Counted from the first letter of the stretch, positions 17,486 to 27,471 are shown. The stretch is 64,000 bases of DNA from Melioribacter roseus (GCA_020724265.1 DYHH01000008.1:96546-160545), one strand, 5' to 3'. Made by a program: numbers and translations. Notes: generated by a model from the sequence alone, not told the origin.

Positions 17486-19963
17486 ATGCTGTTACATATA
17501 CATAAATTAAATTTAATATTACTCTTCTTCTTATTCTCTAATACCTGCTGGGGATTAAATAGCATTTCACTAAATCATAACCCAAAAAATAAAAATAATT
17601 TTTTTATTGAAAACAAGGGTCAATGGAATGATGACGTTCTATTTTTAGCTCATATGGTTGAATTAAATGTTTGGATAACAAAAAAAGGAGTTATTTATGA
17701 TTATTATAAAATTGAGAACGGATTTTCACACGATGAATTAAACGATCAAAATCCCTATAGAAATTCTAAAAATGATTTATATAAGAAGACGTTATTAGGT
17801 CATAGGGTTAGAATTACATTTTTAAATGCAAACAATCATCCTGAAGTTGTTACAAAACAAAATAATAATGGTTACTATAATTACTTTTTAGGAAATAATT
17901 CTCAAGAATGGTTTACATCCGTTCAATTACTTGATGAAATTATCTTGAAGGATATTAATGAAGGAATCAATATCCGCTACTACTTTGAAGATGAATTTAT
18001 CAGATACGACTTAATAATAGAACCAAAAGCAAATATTACAGAATTTGAATTTGAAATCGATGGTGATAATGGACTCCAAATTAACGAGAAGGGAGAATTA
18101 TTAATTAAAACTTGTTTTGGAGTAGTAAAACACGGGAAGTTATATTCTTATCAAATAATTGAAGATATTCATCATGAAGTAAATTGTAAATTTGAAAAAA
18201 CACTTCTCGGAAGAATTAGAATAATTTTAGATAATTACGATAAAAACCAGGAGTTAATCGTTGATCCACTAGTTTATTCAACTTTTCTGGGCGGCAGCAA
18301 CAGGAATATAGGCAAAGCTCATGCAATTGATAATGCGGGTAATGTATATATTACCGGCACTACATGGTCGGATAATTTTCCAACTACAGTTGGAGCATAT
18401 CAAACCAATATCGGGGGTGATAGAGATGTTTTTGTGACAAAATTAAGTCCAGACGGAGAAAGACTTTTATTTTCATCCTTCATTGGTGGCAGTAATGGAG
18501 ACAACGGAAATGCACTAATTATTGACGAACACGAAAATATTTATATAACCGGTCACACCGGATCGAGTAATTTCCCTACTACTACAAATACCTTGCAACC
18601 AAATTTTGCTGGAGTCTATTTTGATGCTTTTATAACCAAACTTAATCCAACTGGTAACGAATTATTATACTCTTCATTTTGGGGTGGTAGTGATTCTGAT
18701 TATGGGATTTCAATTTCAATGGATTCTGAAGGATTTATCTATCTAATAGGAGAAACATATTCAGAAAACTTCCATACTTCGGAACAAGCTTATCAAAAAA
18801 GTTTTGGCGGTTATTATGATGCATTTATTACCAAAATAAATTTAACGGATAATGAATTAGTTTATTCAACCTTTCTTGGAGGAAATAGTTGGGATTCAGG
18901 GAACTCAATTGTAATAGATAAACAAGGAAATGCATATCTAACAGGTTTTACTAAGTCTGAAAACTTTCCTACAACAACAAATGCAGTTCAAAAAGACTTT
19001 GGAGGTTACTCTGATGCGTTTGTAACAATTCTAAATTCATTAGGCAGTGAAGTTATTTATTCAACATTTCTCGGTGGTAATTTTAAAGACTATGGACATT
19101 CAATTACTCTTGATGAACAAGGAAGTGTTTATGTAGCAGGCTATACTCTATCAGATGATTTTCCTTCTACTAATTCTGCGTTTCAAAATAGTTTTGGTGG
19201 AGGTGATTTCTTTGATGCATTTATTGTTAAACTTACTTCCGGTGGAGAGGAATTAGCATTTTCCACTTTTCTTGGTGGAAATGACTACGACTATGCTAAT
19301 TCAATAATTACGGATAATCAAAGTAATGTTATTGTTACTGGATATACTAAATCAGAAAATTTCCCTGTAACAAATGATGCATACCAGAAAAGTCTTGCTA
19401 GTATTGAACATTACGATGTTTTCGTTACAATACTAAATCCAACAGGAAGTGATTTAATATACTCAACTTTATTGGGAGGGAATAAATCAGATTATGGTCG
19501 TTCAATTAAATTAGATAATTACGGAAATTTGTATGTAGTTGGAGATACTTACTCAGAAGATTTCCCAACTACATCCAGTGCTTTTCAAAATACTTTTAAC
19601 GGCAGCTTTTACAATGCCTTTATAACAAAACTAAGTAAAACAGTTTCAAATATTGGCTATGAATATTTTATTATAACAACATATGATTTATTGCAACAAA
19701 ATTATCCTAATCCTTTCAACCCCTCCACTAAAATTAAATATCAATTGAAAACTAACTCCAGTGTTACTATTACTTTATATAATATTACCGGTGAAAAAAT
19801 TGCCTTGTTGGTTGATGAGAAAAATAGTGTTGGATTTCATTCAATTGAGATAGATGCTACCAAACTTCAATTGTCGTCGGGAGTATATATTTATCAAATT
19901 ATTGCTTTGGGGTCTAACGGAAAGATTTTCACTGATTCAAAAAAGATGTTACTTATTAAGTAG
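17486..19963 (+). CDS. Secreted SBBP-repeat beta-propeller protein with T9SS sorting domain
   Basis: 825-residue exported protein. A signal peptide (about 1-23, ending near TCWG) is followed by an N-terminal beta domain (about 35-260) that opens with FFIENKGQWNDDVLFLA, typical of the module found before SBBP repeats. Seven SBBP repeats of about 65 residues (about 263-720) each read roughly YSTFLGG, GNVYITG, NFPTT and DAFVTKL, so they can close a seven-bladed propeller. The C-terminal 85 residues are a type A T9SS sorting domain: NYPNPFNPSTKIKY, VTITLYNITGEKI, ending SKKMLLIK. It should be exported across the outer membrane by T9SS and anchored or released. Ligand unknown. It is the only plus-strand gene after 16.4 kb. 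Confidence 0.9.
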   Translation: MLLHIHKLNLILLFFLFSNTCWGLNSISLNHNPKNKNNFFIENKGQWNDDVLFLAHMVELNVWITKKGVIYDYYKIENGFSHDELNDQNPYRNSKNDLYKKTLLGHRVRITFLNANNHPEVVTKQNNNGYYNYFLGNNSQEWFTSVQLLDEIILKDINEGINIRYYFEDEFIRYDLIIEPKANITEFEFEIDGDNGLQINEKGELLIKTCFGVVKHGKLYSYQIIEDIHHEVNCKFEKTLLGRIRIILDNYDKNQELIVDPLVYSTFLGGSNRNIGKAHAIDNAGNVYITGTTWSDNFPTTVGAYQTNIGGDRDVFVTKLSPDGERLLFSSFIGGSNGDNGNALIIDEHENIYITGHTGSSNFPTTTNTLQPNFAGVYFDAFITKLNPTGNELLYSSFWGGSDSDYGISISMDSEGFIYLIGETYSENFHTSEQAYQKSFGGYYDAFITKINLTDNELVYSTFLGGNSWDSGNSIVIDKQGNAYLTGFTKSENFPTTTNAVQKDFGGYSDAFVTILNSLGSEVIYSTFLGGNFKDYGHSITLDEQGSVYVAGYTLSDDFPSTNSAFQNSFGGGDFFDAFIVKLTSGGEELAFSTFLGGNDYDYANSIITDNQSNVIVTGYTKSENFPVTNDAYQKSLASIEHYDVFVTILNPTGSDLIYSTLLGGNKSDYGRSIKLDNYGNLYVVGDTYSEDFPTTSSAFQNTFNGSFYNAFITKLSKTVSNIGYEYFIITTYDLLQQNYPNPFNPSTKIKYQLKTNSSVTITLYNITGEKIALLVDEKNSVGFHSIEIDATKLQLSSGVYIYQIIALGSNGKIFTDSKKMLLIK

Positions 19964-20012
19964 TATCGAGATTATATCTGTACCAACTCTATAAACCATA
20001 TTTAAAATAAAA

Positions 20013-20036
20013 AAGCCGCTAACGATTTAGCGGCTT
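20013..20036 (-). terminator. Terminator of the atp/ffh/rplS run
   Basis: A perfect 10-bp stem, AAGCCGCTAA (20013-20022) and TTAGCGGCTT (20027-20036), around a four-base loop. In the minus direction it is followed by TTTTATTTTA. It begins 17 bases after the rplS stop codon. Confidence 0.9.
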
Positions 20037-20052
20037 AAAACAAACATAAATA

Positions 20053-20400
20053 CTACTGAACGTTTTTATCTTTGATTCTAGCTGCCTTACCGGAAAGATT
20101 GCGTAAGTAGTATAATTTAGCTCTTCTAACTTTCCCCTCTTTAACTACATCAATCTTTGCAATTTTGGGAGAATTATAGTTGAAAATTCTTTCAACACCA
20201 ACGCCGCTGGAAATTTTTCTAACGGTAAAAGTTTTGTCTGATGCACTGCCTCTAATACTGATGACATCACCTTCAAAAGGCTGTATTCTTTCCTTATCGC
20301 CTTCAATTACACGAACATGAACGCGAATTCTGTCTCCGGTTTTAAAGCCCGGGAAATCAGTTCTTAACTGTTCTTTTAGTATTTCTTGTATCTTATCCAT
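20053..20400 (-). CDS. rplS: 50S ribosomal protein L19
   Basis: L19 sits at the interface of the two ribosomal subunits. The 115-residue length is exactly usual. Hallmarks are [29 protein letters not shown] and the C-terminal [13 protein letters not shown], then [21 protein letters not shown] start at the ATG at 20398-20400, which has GGAG five bases ahead. A GTG two codons upstream overlaps the trmD stop and lacks a ribosome site. Last gene of the ffh-rpsP-khpA-rimM-trmD-rplS cluster. Confidence 0.97.
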   Translation of the reverse strand: MDKIQEILKEQLRTDFPGFKTGDRIRVHVRVIEGDKERIQPFEGDVISIRGSASDKTFTVRKISSGVGVERIFNYNSPKIAKIDVVKEGKVRRAKLYYLRNLSGKAARIKDKNVQ

Positions 20401-20402
20401 AA

Positions 20403-21086
20403 TCACTCCGAAGAATTATTTTTTTTCCATTTATCTGTCAATAATTTTGATTGAGTTTCCTTCCACTGATTTATTTTAGCAAAGTTACCGCTTAATAAAA
20501 CATCGGGAACTTTCATTCCTTTATATTCAGCCGGGCGAGTGTAAAAAGGTGCTTCCAAAGTTTCACCATCCATAAGTGAATCATTCAGTGCCGATTCGCT
20601 GTCATTCAACACACCCGGGATTAATCTTACAACCGAATCAATTATTATTAATGCTGGTAATTCCCCGCCACTTAAAACAAAATCACCGATTGAGAATTCA
20701 TCGGTAGCAAATGCTTCTCTTACCCTGTCATCGATTCCTTTATAATGACCGGCAATTAATAAAATATTTTTTGCCAGCGATAATTGATTCGCAATTTTCT
20801 GAGAGTATCTTTTCCCCTTGGGAGAAGTAAAAATTATATGATTATACTCTCTTTTACTTTTTAATTTTTCAATACATTCAAAGAACGGTTCTGGTTTAAG
20901 CAGCATTCCGGGACCACCGCCGAACGGTTTATCATCAATCTGCTTATGTTTGTCATAGGCGTAATCTCTTAGATTATGGATATGAATTTCTGCAAGGTTT
21001 CTTTCTTGTGCACGTTTAATAATACTAAAACTTATAGGGCTTACAAGAAGATCTGGCACAGCAGATATAATATCGAATCTAATCAT
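20403..21086 (-). CDS. trmD: tRNA (guanine-37-N1)-methyltransferase
   Basis: SAM-dependent SPOUT methyltransferase that makes m1G37 in tRNAs to prevent frameshifting. 227 residues. The trefoil-knot motifs are visible: [31 protein letters not shown], then [18 protein letters not shown] with the catalytic region, and [18 protein letters not shown]. It starts eight bases inside the rimM gene, and the rplS ATG follows three bases after its stop-codon region, so the three are translationally coupled. Confidence 0.97.
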   Translation of the reverse strand: MIRFDIISAVPDLLVSPISFSIIKRAQERNLAEIHIHNLRDYAYDKHKQIDDKPFGGGPGMLLKPEPFFECIEKLKSKREYNHIIFTSPKGKRYSQKIANQLSLAKNILLIAGHYKGIDDRVREAFATDEFSIGDFVLSGGELPALIIIDSVVRLIPGVLNDSESALNDSLMDGETLEAPFYTRPAEYKGMKVPDVLLSGNFAKINQWKETQSKLLTDKWKKNNSSE

Positions 21087-21609
21087 AATTTAAATCGATG
21101 TCCGGGTTTAAGAAAATAGTTTTATTTTTCCAATCAATGCGAGCGATAAATTCTTTTACTGCCGGTATTAAAATTTCCTTATTACTTTCAGTATTTATCA
21201 CAAGTACGTCATTGCCTGGATAGCTTTCTATATTAACCAAAATACCAAAGAACTCAACACCTCTAAAAACTTTTTCACCAATCAACTGACGAAAAAATAA
21301 TTTATCCTCTAATTCCTTATTAAGATTTGAGGAGTCGATAAAAACTTTTTTCCCAATAAGGAAATCAACATCGTCAATTGAATCAAAATTCTTGAATTTA
21401 ACAACCGGTTGATCACCTGAGAAATAAAAGTCCTCGATGAAAAACTTACGCTTATCACCAAAGACTTCAATAAAAACAAACGGCAACTTGAGAAATACTT
21501 CAGAAAAATCAGTAAAACTCTTAAGGTTAAGAAAACCCTCTTTATTAACAGTTGACTTAAGCTGAGCTACTAAAAAAAAATCTTTAGGTTTCACAACCCA
21601 ATTAATCAA
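21079..21609 (-). CDS. rimM: Ribosome maturation factor RimM (divergent)
   Basis: 16S rRNA processing factor for 30S head assembly, which binds S19. The call rests on position between khpA and trmD, on 176 residues, and on a C-terminal PRC-barrel-like region (about 95-170), with the phrases VLVINTESNKEILIPAVKEFIARID and IFLNPDIDL. The N-terminal half is poorly conserved and lacks the usual G-x-x-G-x-x-G start. The start is uncertain: the frame opens at a TTG inside khpA (eight-base overlap), and a GTG five codons later is an alternative. Confidence 0.85.
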   Translation of the reverse strand: MINWVVKPKDFFLVAQLKSTVNKEGFLNLKSFTDFSEVFLKLPFVFIEVFGDKRKFFIEDFYFSGDQPVVKFKNFDSIDDVDFLIGKKVFIDSSNLNKELEDKLFFRQLIGEKVFRGVEFFGILVNIESYPGNDVLVINTESNKEILIPAVKEFIARIDWKNKTIFLNPDIDLNYD

Positions 21610-21835
21610 GAATTTTTAGAATTGCTCTCTTTCCATCTTTAGCCGCAATTGCAGTGAGTAAAGTTCTCATTGCTTGAGCAGTTTTACCCTGTTTTCCGAT
21701 CACTTTGCCGACATCGTCTTGACCTACTTTAAGTGTCAACTCGATAGTTTTTTCATCTGGGGATGCTTCTTCAATTGAAACATTATCCGGACTATCGACC
21801 AAGTGTTTTGCAATGAATTCAATAAATTCCTTCAT
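21602..21835 (-). CDS. khpA: KH-domain RNA-binding protein KhpA
   Basis: 77-residue single KH-domain protein that binds RNA. In Gram-positive bacteria KhpA pairs with KhpB to regulate small RNAs and cell division. The GXXG loop is visible as GKVIGKQGKTAQAMRTLL (about 46-65), on a beta-alpha-alpha-beta frame that matches the family. Standard position between rpsP and rimM. Its end overlaps rimM by eight bases. Confidence 0.93.
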   Translation of the reverse strand: MKEFIEFIAKHLVDSPDNVSIEEASPDEKTIELTLKVGQDDVGKVIGKQGKTAQAMRTLLTAIAAKDGKRAILKILD

Positions 21836-21855
21836 AGGAATACCTTAAGATTATT

Positions 21856-21889
21856 AGACAATAAATTGTCTTTGCCCAAAAAGGCAAAG
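21856..21889 (-). other. Two overlapping hairpins between rpsP and khpA
   Basis: CTTTGCC (21870-21876) pairs with GGCAAAG (21883-21889), and AGACAA/TTGTCT (21856-21871) forms a second stem. They share bases 21870-21871, so only one can form fully. No good U-tract follows. Possible transcript-processing or attenuation element within the operon; low certainty. Confidence 0.35.
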
Positions 21890-21895
21890 AGAAAA

Positions 21896-22420
21896 TTATT
21901 CTTTAGAATTCTCTTCAGATTTCTCTTGCTTTTCTTCAATCACAACATCCGATTCTGCTTTTTCATCGCTTTCTTCGGCGACAGCAGATTTTACTTCTTC
22001 CGTTTTAACTTCCGCAGGTTCATCTTTCTTTTTATCTTTTGCTTTTTCTGCAGTAGTTTTGGCTTTTTCAGCTTTCACTTTTGTTGCAGATAAGCGGGCT
22101 TCACGTTGCTTTAACCATTCTTCCATCTTTTTTGCAATTTCTTCTTCGCTCAATCCCTGCTTCATCAAATCTCTTTTATAAAGAATTCCTTCAGCTGAAA
22201 GAAGATTTTTAACAGTAGTAGTAGGCTGAGCGCCAACACCTAACCAATATAATGCTCTTTCTTCATTGATTTCAACAGTACTTGGTTCAGTTTTAGGGTT
22301 ATATAAACCAAAAGATTCAATAAATCTTCCGTCTCTAGGTGAACGGGAATCTGCAGCAACTAGTTTATAAACAGGTTGACGTTTTTTCCCCATTCTTCGT
22401 AATCTTAACTTAACTGCCAA
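21896..22420 (-). CDS. rpsP: 30S ribosomal protein S16 with long charged C-terminal extension
   Basis: S16 stabilises the 30S body. The N-terminal 85 residues are canonical: [34 protein letters not shown] and YNPKTEP, then the W-L-x-x-G-A-Q-P-T region. After about residue 100 the protein continues for about 75 residues of alternating lysine- and glutamate-rich, low-complexity sequence, giving 174 residues against the usual 80-90. Long charged tails on S16 occur in Bacteroidota. The gene starts with TTG (22418-22420), supported by AGAGGAG eight bases before it; no in-frame ATG exists nearby. Confidence 0.95.
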   Translation of the reverse strand: MAVKLRLRRMGKKRQPVYKLVAADSRSPRDGRFIESFGLYNPKTEPSTVEINEERALYWLGVGAQPTTTVKNLLSAEGILYKRDLMKQGLSEEEIAKKMEEWLKQREARLSATKVKAEKAKTTAEKAKDKKKDEPAEVKTEEVKSAVAEESDEKAESDVVIEEKQEKSEENSKE

Positions 22421-22456
22421 ATTTAATACTCCTCTTAAATTGATTTACATATATTA

Positions 22457-23791
22457 TTAATTAAAACTCATATTTCCGAATTTACTTAACATCTTTTTAC
22501 CGCCTTTAGAACTAAACATCTTCATCATTTTCTGCATCTCTTTGAATTGCTTTAGCAACCTATTAACATCTTGTATAGAGTTTCCGCTTCCAACCGCAAT
22601 TCTTTTTCGACGGCTTCCATTGAGAACTTTAGGATTCTTTCTCTCAAGTTTAGTCATTGATTGAATAATCGATTCTACTTTTAAAATTTGCTTATCATCA
22701 ATATCAGCATTCTTAATCGATTTATTCATACCCGGAATCATTCCTAAAATTGATTGCATAGATCCCATTTTTTTCAGCATCTTAATCTGCTTAAGGAAAT
22801 CCTCAAAGTCAAATTGATTCGAGAGTAATTTTTTTTCTAAGTCTTCTGCTTCTAATTGATCAATATTCTCTTGAGCCTTTTCAACAAAAGAAACAATATC
22901 ACCTTTTCCTAAAATTCTCGAAGCAAGTCTCTCAGGATAAAATTTTTCAATAGAATCTAATTTTTCACCGAGACTTATAAATTTAACGGGTTTATTAACA
23001 ACCGCTTTAATTGAGAGAGCACAACCTCCTCTCGAATCTCCATCAAGTTTTGTAAGAACAATTCCATCAAAATCAACACGGTCGTGAAATGCTTTAGCTG
23101 AATTAACTGCATCTTGACCGGTCATTGAATCAACTACAAATAAAGTTTCGGATGGTTGAACTTTAGCTTTAATTGCAGTTACTTCATCCATTAATTTTTC
23201 ATCAATATGCAAACGACCGGCAGTATCAATAATAACTGTATTTGCATCATTCTCTTTTGCATACTTAACAGCTTGAGACGATATTTCTACTGCATCCTTA
23301 CTTCCGGAAATTGAAAATACCGGAATATTAATTCTTTCACCAAGTTGCTTTAATTGTTCAATAGCTGCGGGTCTATATATATCCGCTGCGGCTAAAACAA
23401 CTTTTCTATTCTTAGTAGTAAGATACTTTGCCAACTTGGCACTGAAAGTCGTCTTACCTGAACCTTGTAATCCAACTAAAAGAATAACAGTAACACCGGA
23501 AGGGTTTAGTTTAATTTCTTGATTTTTGCCTCCCATTAATTCAGTCAACTCATCATGAAAGATTTTTGTGAGAAGTTGACCGGGAGTAACGGAAGCAAGA
23601 ACTTCTTTACCCATGGCTTTCTGCTTTACATCATCAATTAGTTGTTTAGCAACTTTGTAATTCACATCAGCATCTAAAAGAACACGCCTGATTTCTCTAA
23701 GAGTATCAGAAACATTATTTTCAGAAATTCTACCTTGACCGGTAACCTTCTTTAATGCTTTATCAAGTTTTTGGCTTATATCATCAAACAT
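22457..23791 (-). CDS. ffh: Signal recognition particle protein Ffh
   Basis: GTPase of the signal recognition particle, which directs nascent inner-membrane and exported proteins to FtsY and SecYEG. 444 residues. The NG domain shows LLVGLQGSGKTTFSAKLAKYL (G1, about 105-125), DTAGRLHIDE (G3) and LTKLDGDSRGG (G4). The methionine-rich M domain (about 300-444) includes MGSMQSILGMIPGMNK and the RNA-binding stretch SRRKRIAVGSG. No obvious Shine-Dalgarno precedes the ATG. Downstream of atpG by 53 bases and upstream of rpsP by 36. Confidence 0.97.
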   Translation of the reverse strand: MFDDISQKLDKALKKVTGQGRISENNVSDTLREIRRVLLDADVNYKVAKQLIDDVKQKAMGKEVLASVTPGQLLTKIFHDELTELMGGKNQEIKLNPSGVTVILLVGLQGSGKTTFSAKLAKYLTTKNRKVVLAAADIYRPAAIEQLKQLGERINIPVFSISGSKDAVEISSQAVKYAKENDANTVIIDTAGRLHIDEKLMDEVTAIKAKVQPSETLFVVDSMTGQDAVNSAKAFHDRVDFDGIVLTKLDGDSRGGCALSIKAVVNKPVKFISLGEKLDSIEKFYPERLASRILGKGDIVSFVEKAQENIDQLEAEDLEKKLLSNQFDFEDFLKQIKMLKKMGSMQSILGMIPGMNKSIKNADIDDKQILKVESIIQSMTKLERKNPKVLNGSRRKRIAVGSGNSIQDVNRLLKQFKEMQKMMKMFSSKGGKKMLSKFGNMSFN

Positions 23792-23844
23792 AGTCTAATC
23801 GGGTAAAGATACAAATTTAACAAGTCTTTTCAAATATCAATATA

Positions 23845-24738
23845 TTAAGCATCCTTCAAGGCATTGGCACCGGAAACAATTTCCGAAATTTCCGTTGTAA
23901 TCGCTGCTTGTCTTTCTTTATTATAAAGAATATTTAATGTACGAATCATTTCTTTAGCATTTTCAGTAGCCATATCCATGGCTGTCATTCTTGCACCTAG
24001 TTCTGCAGCATAAGAGTCTAATAACGACGTCCACACTTGAGCTTTTAAGTGTCTAGGAAGCAATGAATCAATTATTGATTTTTTATCAGGTTCAAAAATA
24101 AAATCAACAGTTTTAAGTTGTTCCAGGTGTTCATTCGATTCACTTTCAAATCGGGAAATAGGTAAAATTTGTTTATGAATTGTTACTTGCTGAATAACCG
24201 ACTTAAATTCATTATAAACAACAATTACTTTATCGTATTCCCTATTTAAAAATTTCTGTTTCAATTCAGTTGTCAAAGTTGAAGCGAATTCGAAATTAAG
24301 ATCAGAAAAAATGCCGGGGTATGAACCGGTTAATTTATAATCTCTTTTCTTAAAATGATCTACACCCTTTTTACCAACACAGTATAAAGATAATTTTCCA
24401 TTAGATTTAAGGTGGTCATACTTTTCATTTATCAATTCTTCGACCGAACGAATAACGTTCATATTAAAACTACCGCATAAACCTCTATCCGAAGTAACCA
24501 CAACAATCGCAATACTTTCAACTTCTCTTTCTTCAAAGAGAGGATTTGCGCTTCCCTTTTCAATAGCAATTAAATTTGATAATACCTCGGCAATTTTTCT
24601 TGAGTACGGACGAGCATTGATGATGTTCTCCTGGGCACGACGTAATCTAGCCGCAGAAACCATTTTCATAGCCTTAGTAATTTGCTGGGTGTTCGTAACA
24701 CCTTTAATTCTACTTTTTATGTCGCGTAATGTTGCCAT
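23845..24738 (-). CDS. atpG: ATP synthase F1 subunit gamma
   Basis: Central rotor stalk of F1. 297 residues. Family signatures: RDIKSRIKGVTNTQQITKAMKMVSAARLRRAQ at the N-terminus, VVTSDRGLCGSFN, and the C-terminal GARMTAMDMATENAKEMIRTLNILYNKERQAAITTEISEIVSGA. Follows atpA by 16 bases. It is the last ATP synthase gene here; atpD and atpC are not next to it. Confidence 0.97.
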   Translation of the reverse strand: MATLRDIKSRIKGVTNTQQITKAMKMVSAARLRRAQENIINARPYSRKIAEVLSNLIAIEKGSANPLFEEREVESIAIVVVTSDRGLCGSFNMNVIRSVEELINEKYDHLKSNGKLSLYCVGKKGVDHFKKRDYKLTGSYPGIFSDLNFEFASTLTTELKQKFLNREYDKVIVVYNEFKSVIQQVTIHKQILPISRFESESNEHLEQLKTVDFIFEPDKKSIIDSLLPRHLKAQVWTSLLDSYAAELGARMTAMDMATENAKEMIRTLNILYNKERQAAITTEISEIVSGANALKDA

Positions 24739-24754
24739 AAATAATTATTAAGAA

Positions 24755-26305
24755 TTACTCACTCTTTTTAAATTTTCCTACAAATTCTTCCGCAGCTTGT
24801 TTAAGTTTAGTAACCGTATCGTCATTTAACTGTTTTGATTCTCTAATATCTTTAAGAATATCGGCATATTTAAGGTCAACATACTCCAAAAATTCTTTTT
24901 CAAATCTTTTAACATCTTTAACCGGAGCTGATTCCAAATAATCATTGGTTCCGACAAATACACTAACAACTTGTTTCTCAACAGGTATTGGCTGATATTG
25001 ACCTTGTTTAAGCAATTCAACTAACCTTGCACCTTTAGCAAGCGTTCTTTGAGTTGCTTTATCCAAATCAGAACCGAATTTTGCAAAGGCTTCCAATTCT
25101 CTATACTGAGCCAAATCCAATTTAAGTGAACCTGCAACTTTTTTCATAGCTTTAATCTGAGCATTACCGCCAACACGAGAAACAGAAATACCAACGTTGA
25201 TAGCAGGTCTTACACCGGCATTAAATAAGTTTGGTTCAAGATAAATCTGACCATCGGTAATAGAGATAACGTTAGTAGGAATATAAGCAGAAACGTCACC
25301 TTGTTGAGTTTCAATGATTGGCAATGCAGTAAGACTTCCGCCGCCTAATTTATCACTTAATTTTGAAGCTCGTTCAAGTAATCTTGAGTGTAAATAAAAT
25401 ACATCACCGGGATAAGCTTCGCGTCCAGGAGGTCTTCTCAACAATAAAGATAATTCTCTGTAAGCGGCAGCTTGTTTTGAAAGATCATCATAAATAACCA
25501 GAGCATGTTTACCATTATCTCTAAAATATTCTCCCAAGGTTGCACCGGCATAAGGGGCAATATATTGCTGAGGTGCAGGTACCGAAGCAGGTGCTGCAAC
25601 GACAGTAGTGTAATCCAAAGCACCATGTTCTTCTAATTTAGAAACAACTTGAGCAATAGTAGAATTCTTTTGTCCAATTGCTACATAAATACAATAAACA
25701 GGTTTAACGCCAATAGCTTTAGCTTCTTCGGAATGTGTAAACTTTTGATTGATTATTGTATCGATGGCAACAGCGGTTTTACCTGTTTGTCTATCACCAA
25801 TAATTAATTCTCTTTGACCTCTACCGATCGGTATCATAGCATCAATAGCAGTAATACCGGTTTGCAACGGTTCTTTTACAGGTTGACGGGCAACAACACC
25901 AAGAGCTTTTCTCTCAATAGGCATATATTTTACTGTCGGCACTTCACCTTTACCGTCAACGGGTTCGCCGAGAGGATTTACAACTCTGCCAAGCATTTTA
26001 TCGCCAACAGGAAAAGACGCAACACGTTTAGTTCTTTTTACGGAATCACCTTCTTTAATTTTATCACTTTCACCAAACAAAACACAACCAACGCTGTCTT
26101 CCTCGAGGTTAAGAACCATTCCCATAACGCCATTAGGAAATTCAACCAATTCACTTGCCATCACTTCAGTCAAGCCGTAAACTCTAGCGATACCATCACC
26201 AACTTGAAGTACAGTTCCAACGTCATAAATATCAACTTCACTATCAAAGCCAGCCAATTGTTTTCTTAATACTGATGAAACTTCTTCCGGTTTTACTGCT
26301 GCCAT
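24755..26305 (-). CDS. atpA: ATP synthase F1 subunit alpha
   Basis: Non-catalytic nucleotide-binding F1 subunit. 516 residues. The P-loop [13 protein letters not shown] is at about 170-182, preceded by [14 protein letters not shown], and the alpha-type motif [21 protein letters not shown] with the arginine finger [10 protein letters not shown] is present. AAGGGA precedes the ATG. A standard member of the atpBEFHAG block. Confidence 0.98.
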   Translation of the reverse strand: MAAVKPEEVSSVLRKQLAGFDSEVDIYDVGTVLQVGDGIARVYGLTEVMASELVEFPNGVMGMVLNLEEDSVGCVLFGESDKIKEGDSVKRTKRVASFPVGDKMLGRVVNPLGEPVDGKGEVPTVKYMPIERKALGVVARQPVKEPLQTGITAIDAMIPIGRGQRELIIGDRQTGKTAVAIDTIINQKFTHSEEAKAIGVKPVYCIYVAIGQKNSTIAQVVSKLEEHGALDYTTVVAAPASVPAPQQYIAPYAGATLGEYFRDNGKHALVIYDDLSKQAAAYRELSLLLRRPPGREAYPGDVFYLHSRLLERASKLSDKLGGGSLTALPIIETQQGDVSAYIPTNVISITDGQIYLEPNLFNAGVRPAINVGISVSRVGGNAQIKAMKKVAGSLKLDLAQYRELEAFAKFGSDLDKATQRTLAKGARLVELLKQGQYQPIPVEKQVVSVFVGTNDYLESAPVKDVKRFEKEFLEYVDLKYADILKDIRESKQLNDDTVTKLKQAAEEFVGKFKKSE

Positions 26306-26330
26306 TTTATTTCCCTTAAGATTTTCCTTT

Positions 26331-26888
26331 TTAATTAACTAATGTTTGATCAGCTTTTACCAATCTTTTTCTAAGTAATTTAAGCTGTTGAACAACCGAG
26401 GCATCCAACATCTTATCTTTTAATCGAACAAGAAATCCGCCTATTAAAGCGGGGTCAACATCAAAAGTTATTCTAACATTTTTATTTGAATAACTTTCCA
26501 AACTTTTTTTAAATATTTTTTTCTCCGCATCAGAAAGTTCAATCGCCGTTGAAACATTTGCCGGAATTATATTCATTTTCTCATCACGAAGTTCAAGACA
26601 TCTTTGAATAATTTCGAATAAAATATCTTCTCTATTCTTCTTAACAATAAAATCGAGGAAGTTTGCACTTTCCTTATCAATCTTTGAACCGAACAATTCA
26701 TTAAGAATACTTTTCTTTTTTGCTTCATTAATTACCGGACTTTTCAACGCAACTCTCAATTCTTTGGAACTCTCAAGTGTATCATAAATTAGTTGAAGAT
26801 CTTTGCTTACCGTATCAAACTTATTAGAATTTTCTACCTGTTTAAGCAATGCACTTGCGTATCTATTTGTTATGCTGAACACACCCAT
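26331..26888 (-). CDS. atpH: ATP synthase F1 subunit delta
   Basis: Delta subunit (OSCP), joining the peripheral stalk to F1. 185 residues. [12 protein letters not shown] at the N-terminus is the family's opening helix, and the C-terminal phrase [35 protein letters not shown] is diagnostic. The start is two bases after the atpF stop, consistent with coupling. Confidence 0.95.
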   Translation of the reverse strand: MGVFSITNRYASALLKQVENSNKFDTVSKDLQLIYDTLESSKELRVALKSPVINEAKKKSILNELFGSKIDKESANFLDFIVKKNREDILFEIIQRCLELRDEKMNIIPANVSTAIELSDAEKKIFKKSLESYSNKNVRITFDVDPALIGGFLVRLKDKMLDASVVQQLKLLRKRLVKADQTLVN

Positions 26889-26890
26889 AG

Positions 26891-27433
26891 TTAATTCTTT
26901 GAGATATCCTGAATATATTTTTCAACTAATTTCTTTTGTTTTTCCGAATCAAGAGTTTCACGAATTATTTTCTCGGCAGCTGTAACAGCAATATCAGCAA
27001 TTTCAGCTTTCAGATTATTGAATGCTTCTTTATTCTTTTGTTCAATTTCGGCAGAGGCATCTTGAATCATTTTCTTCGCTTCGTTTTTACTTTCCTCTAC
27101 AATTTGATTTTTCAGAGTTTCAGCATATTCTCTACCTTGTTTAATAACTTTTTGTGCCTCTTCTTCAGCTTTAGCTAAATTTGCTTGATTTTGTTTCAAT
27201 AATTTTTCCGCTTCTTTTTGAGCTTGTTCGGCTTTTTCAAGAGAATTTGTAATAAAAGCTTCTCTTTCATTTAATGAATTAAGAATCGGTTTCCATGCAA
27301 ACTTCTTTAATAAAAAAAGAAGAATAATGAAAGTAACGGTAGTCCAAATGATTAACCCCGGATTAACATCCAAAGGGCCACCAGCATCACCGCTTGCAAA
27401 TGCTAAAACCGCATAATGCATGAATCCAGTCAT
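26891..27433 (-). CDS. atpF: ATP synthase F0 subunit b
   Basis: Peripheral stalk subunit. 180 residues. One membrane segment (about 25-45, LIIWTTVTFIILLFLLKKFAWKPI) is followed by a long charged coiled coil rich in K, E, A and Q, ending near residue 178. The signature WKPILNSLNEREAFI is typical. An alternative start four codons later is possible. Confidence 0.95.
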   Translation of the reverse strand: MTGFMHYAVLAFASGDAGGPLDVNPGLIIWTTVTFIILLFLLKKFAWKPILNSLNEREAFITNSLEKAEQAQKEAEKLLKQNQANLAKAEEEAQKVIKQGREYAETLKNQIVEESKNEAKKMIQDASAEIEQKNKEAFNNLKAEIADIAVTAAEKIIRETLDSEKQKKLVEKYIQDISKN

Positions 27434-27471
27434 TTATTATACCTAAGCTTTAATGAAAAAAAATGCACAAA

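Noticed and set aside
17486..19963. SBBP repeats as a DNA tandem repeat
   Set aside because: Repeats agree at protein level only; the nucleotides have diverged, so slippage is unlikely.
21803..22093. Open plus-strand frame rich in F and R opposite rpsP
   Set aside because: It is the antisense of the K/E-rich S16 tail; composition is a mirror of that tail and no ribosome site is present.
23792..24754. atpC or atpD near atpG
   Set aside because: All frames in this area are explained by atpG and ffh; the two genes are not in the window.
25814..26269. 151-codon plus-strand frame opposite atpA
   Set aside because: Shadow of the highly conserved alpha subunit.
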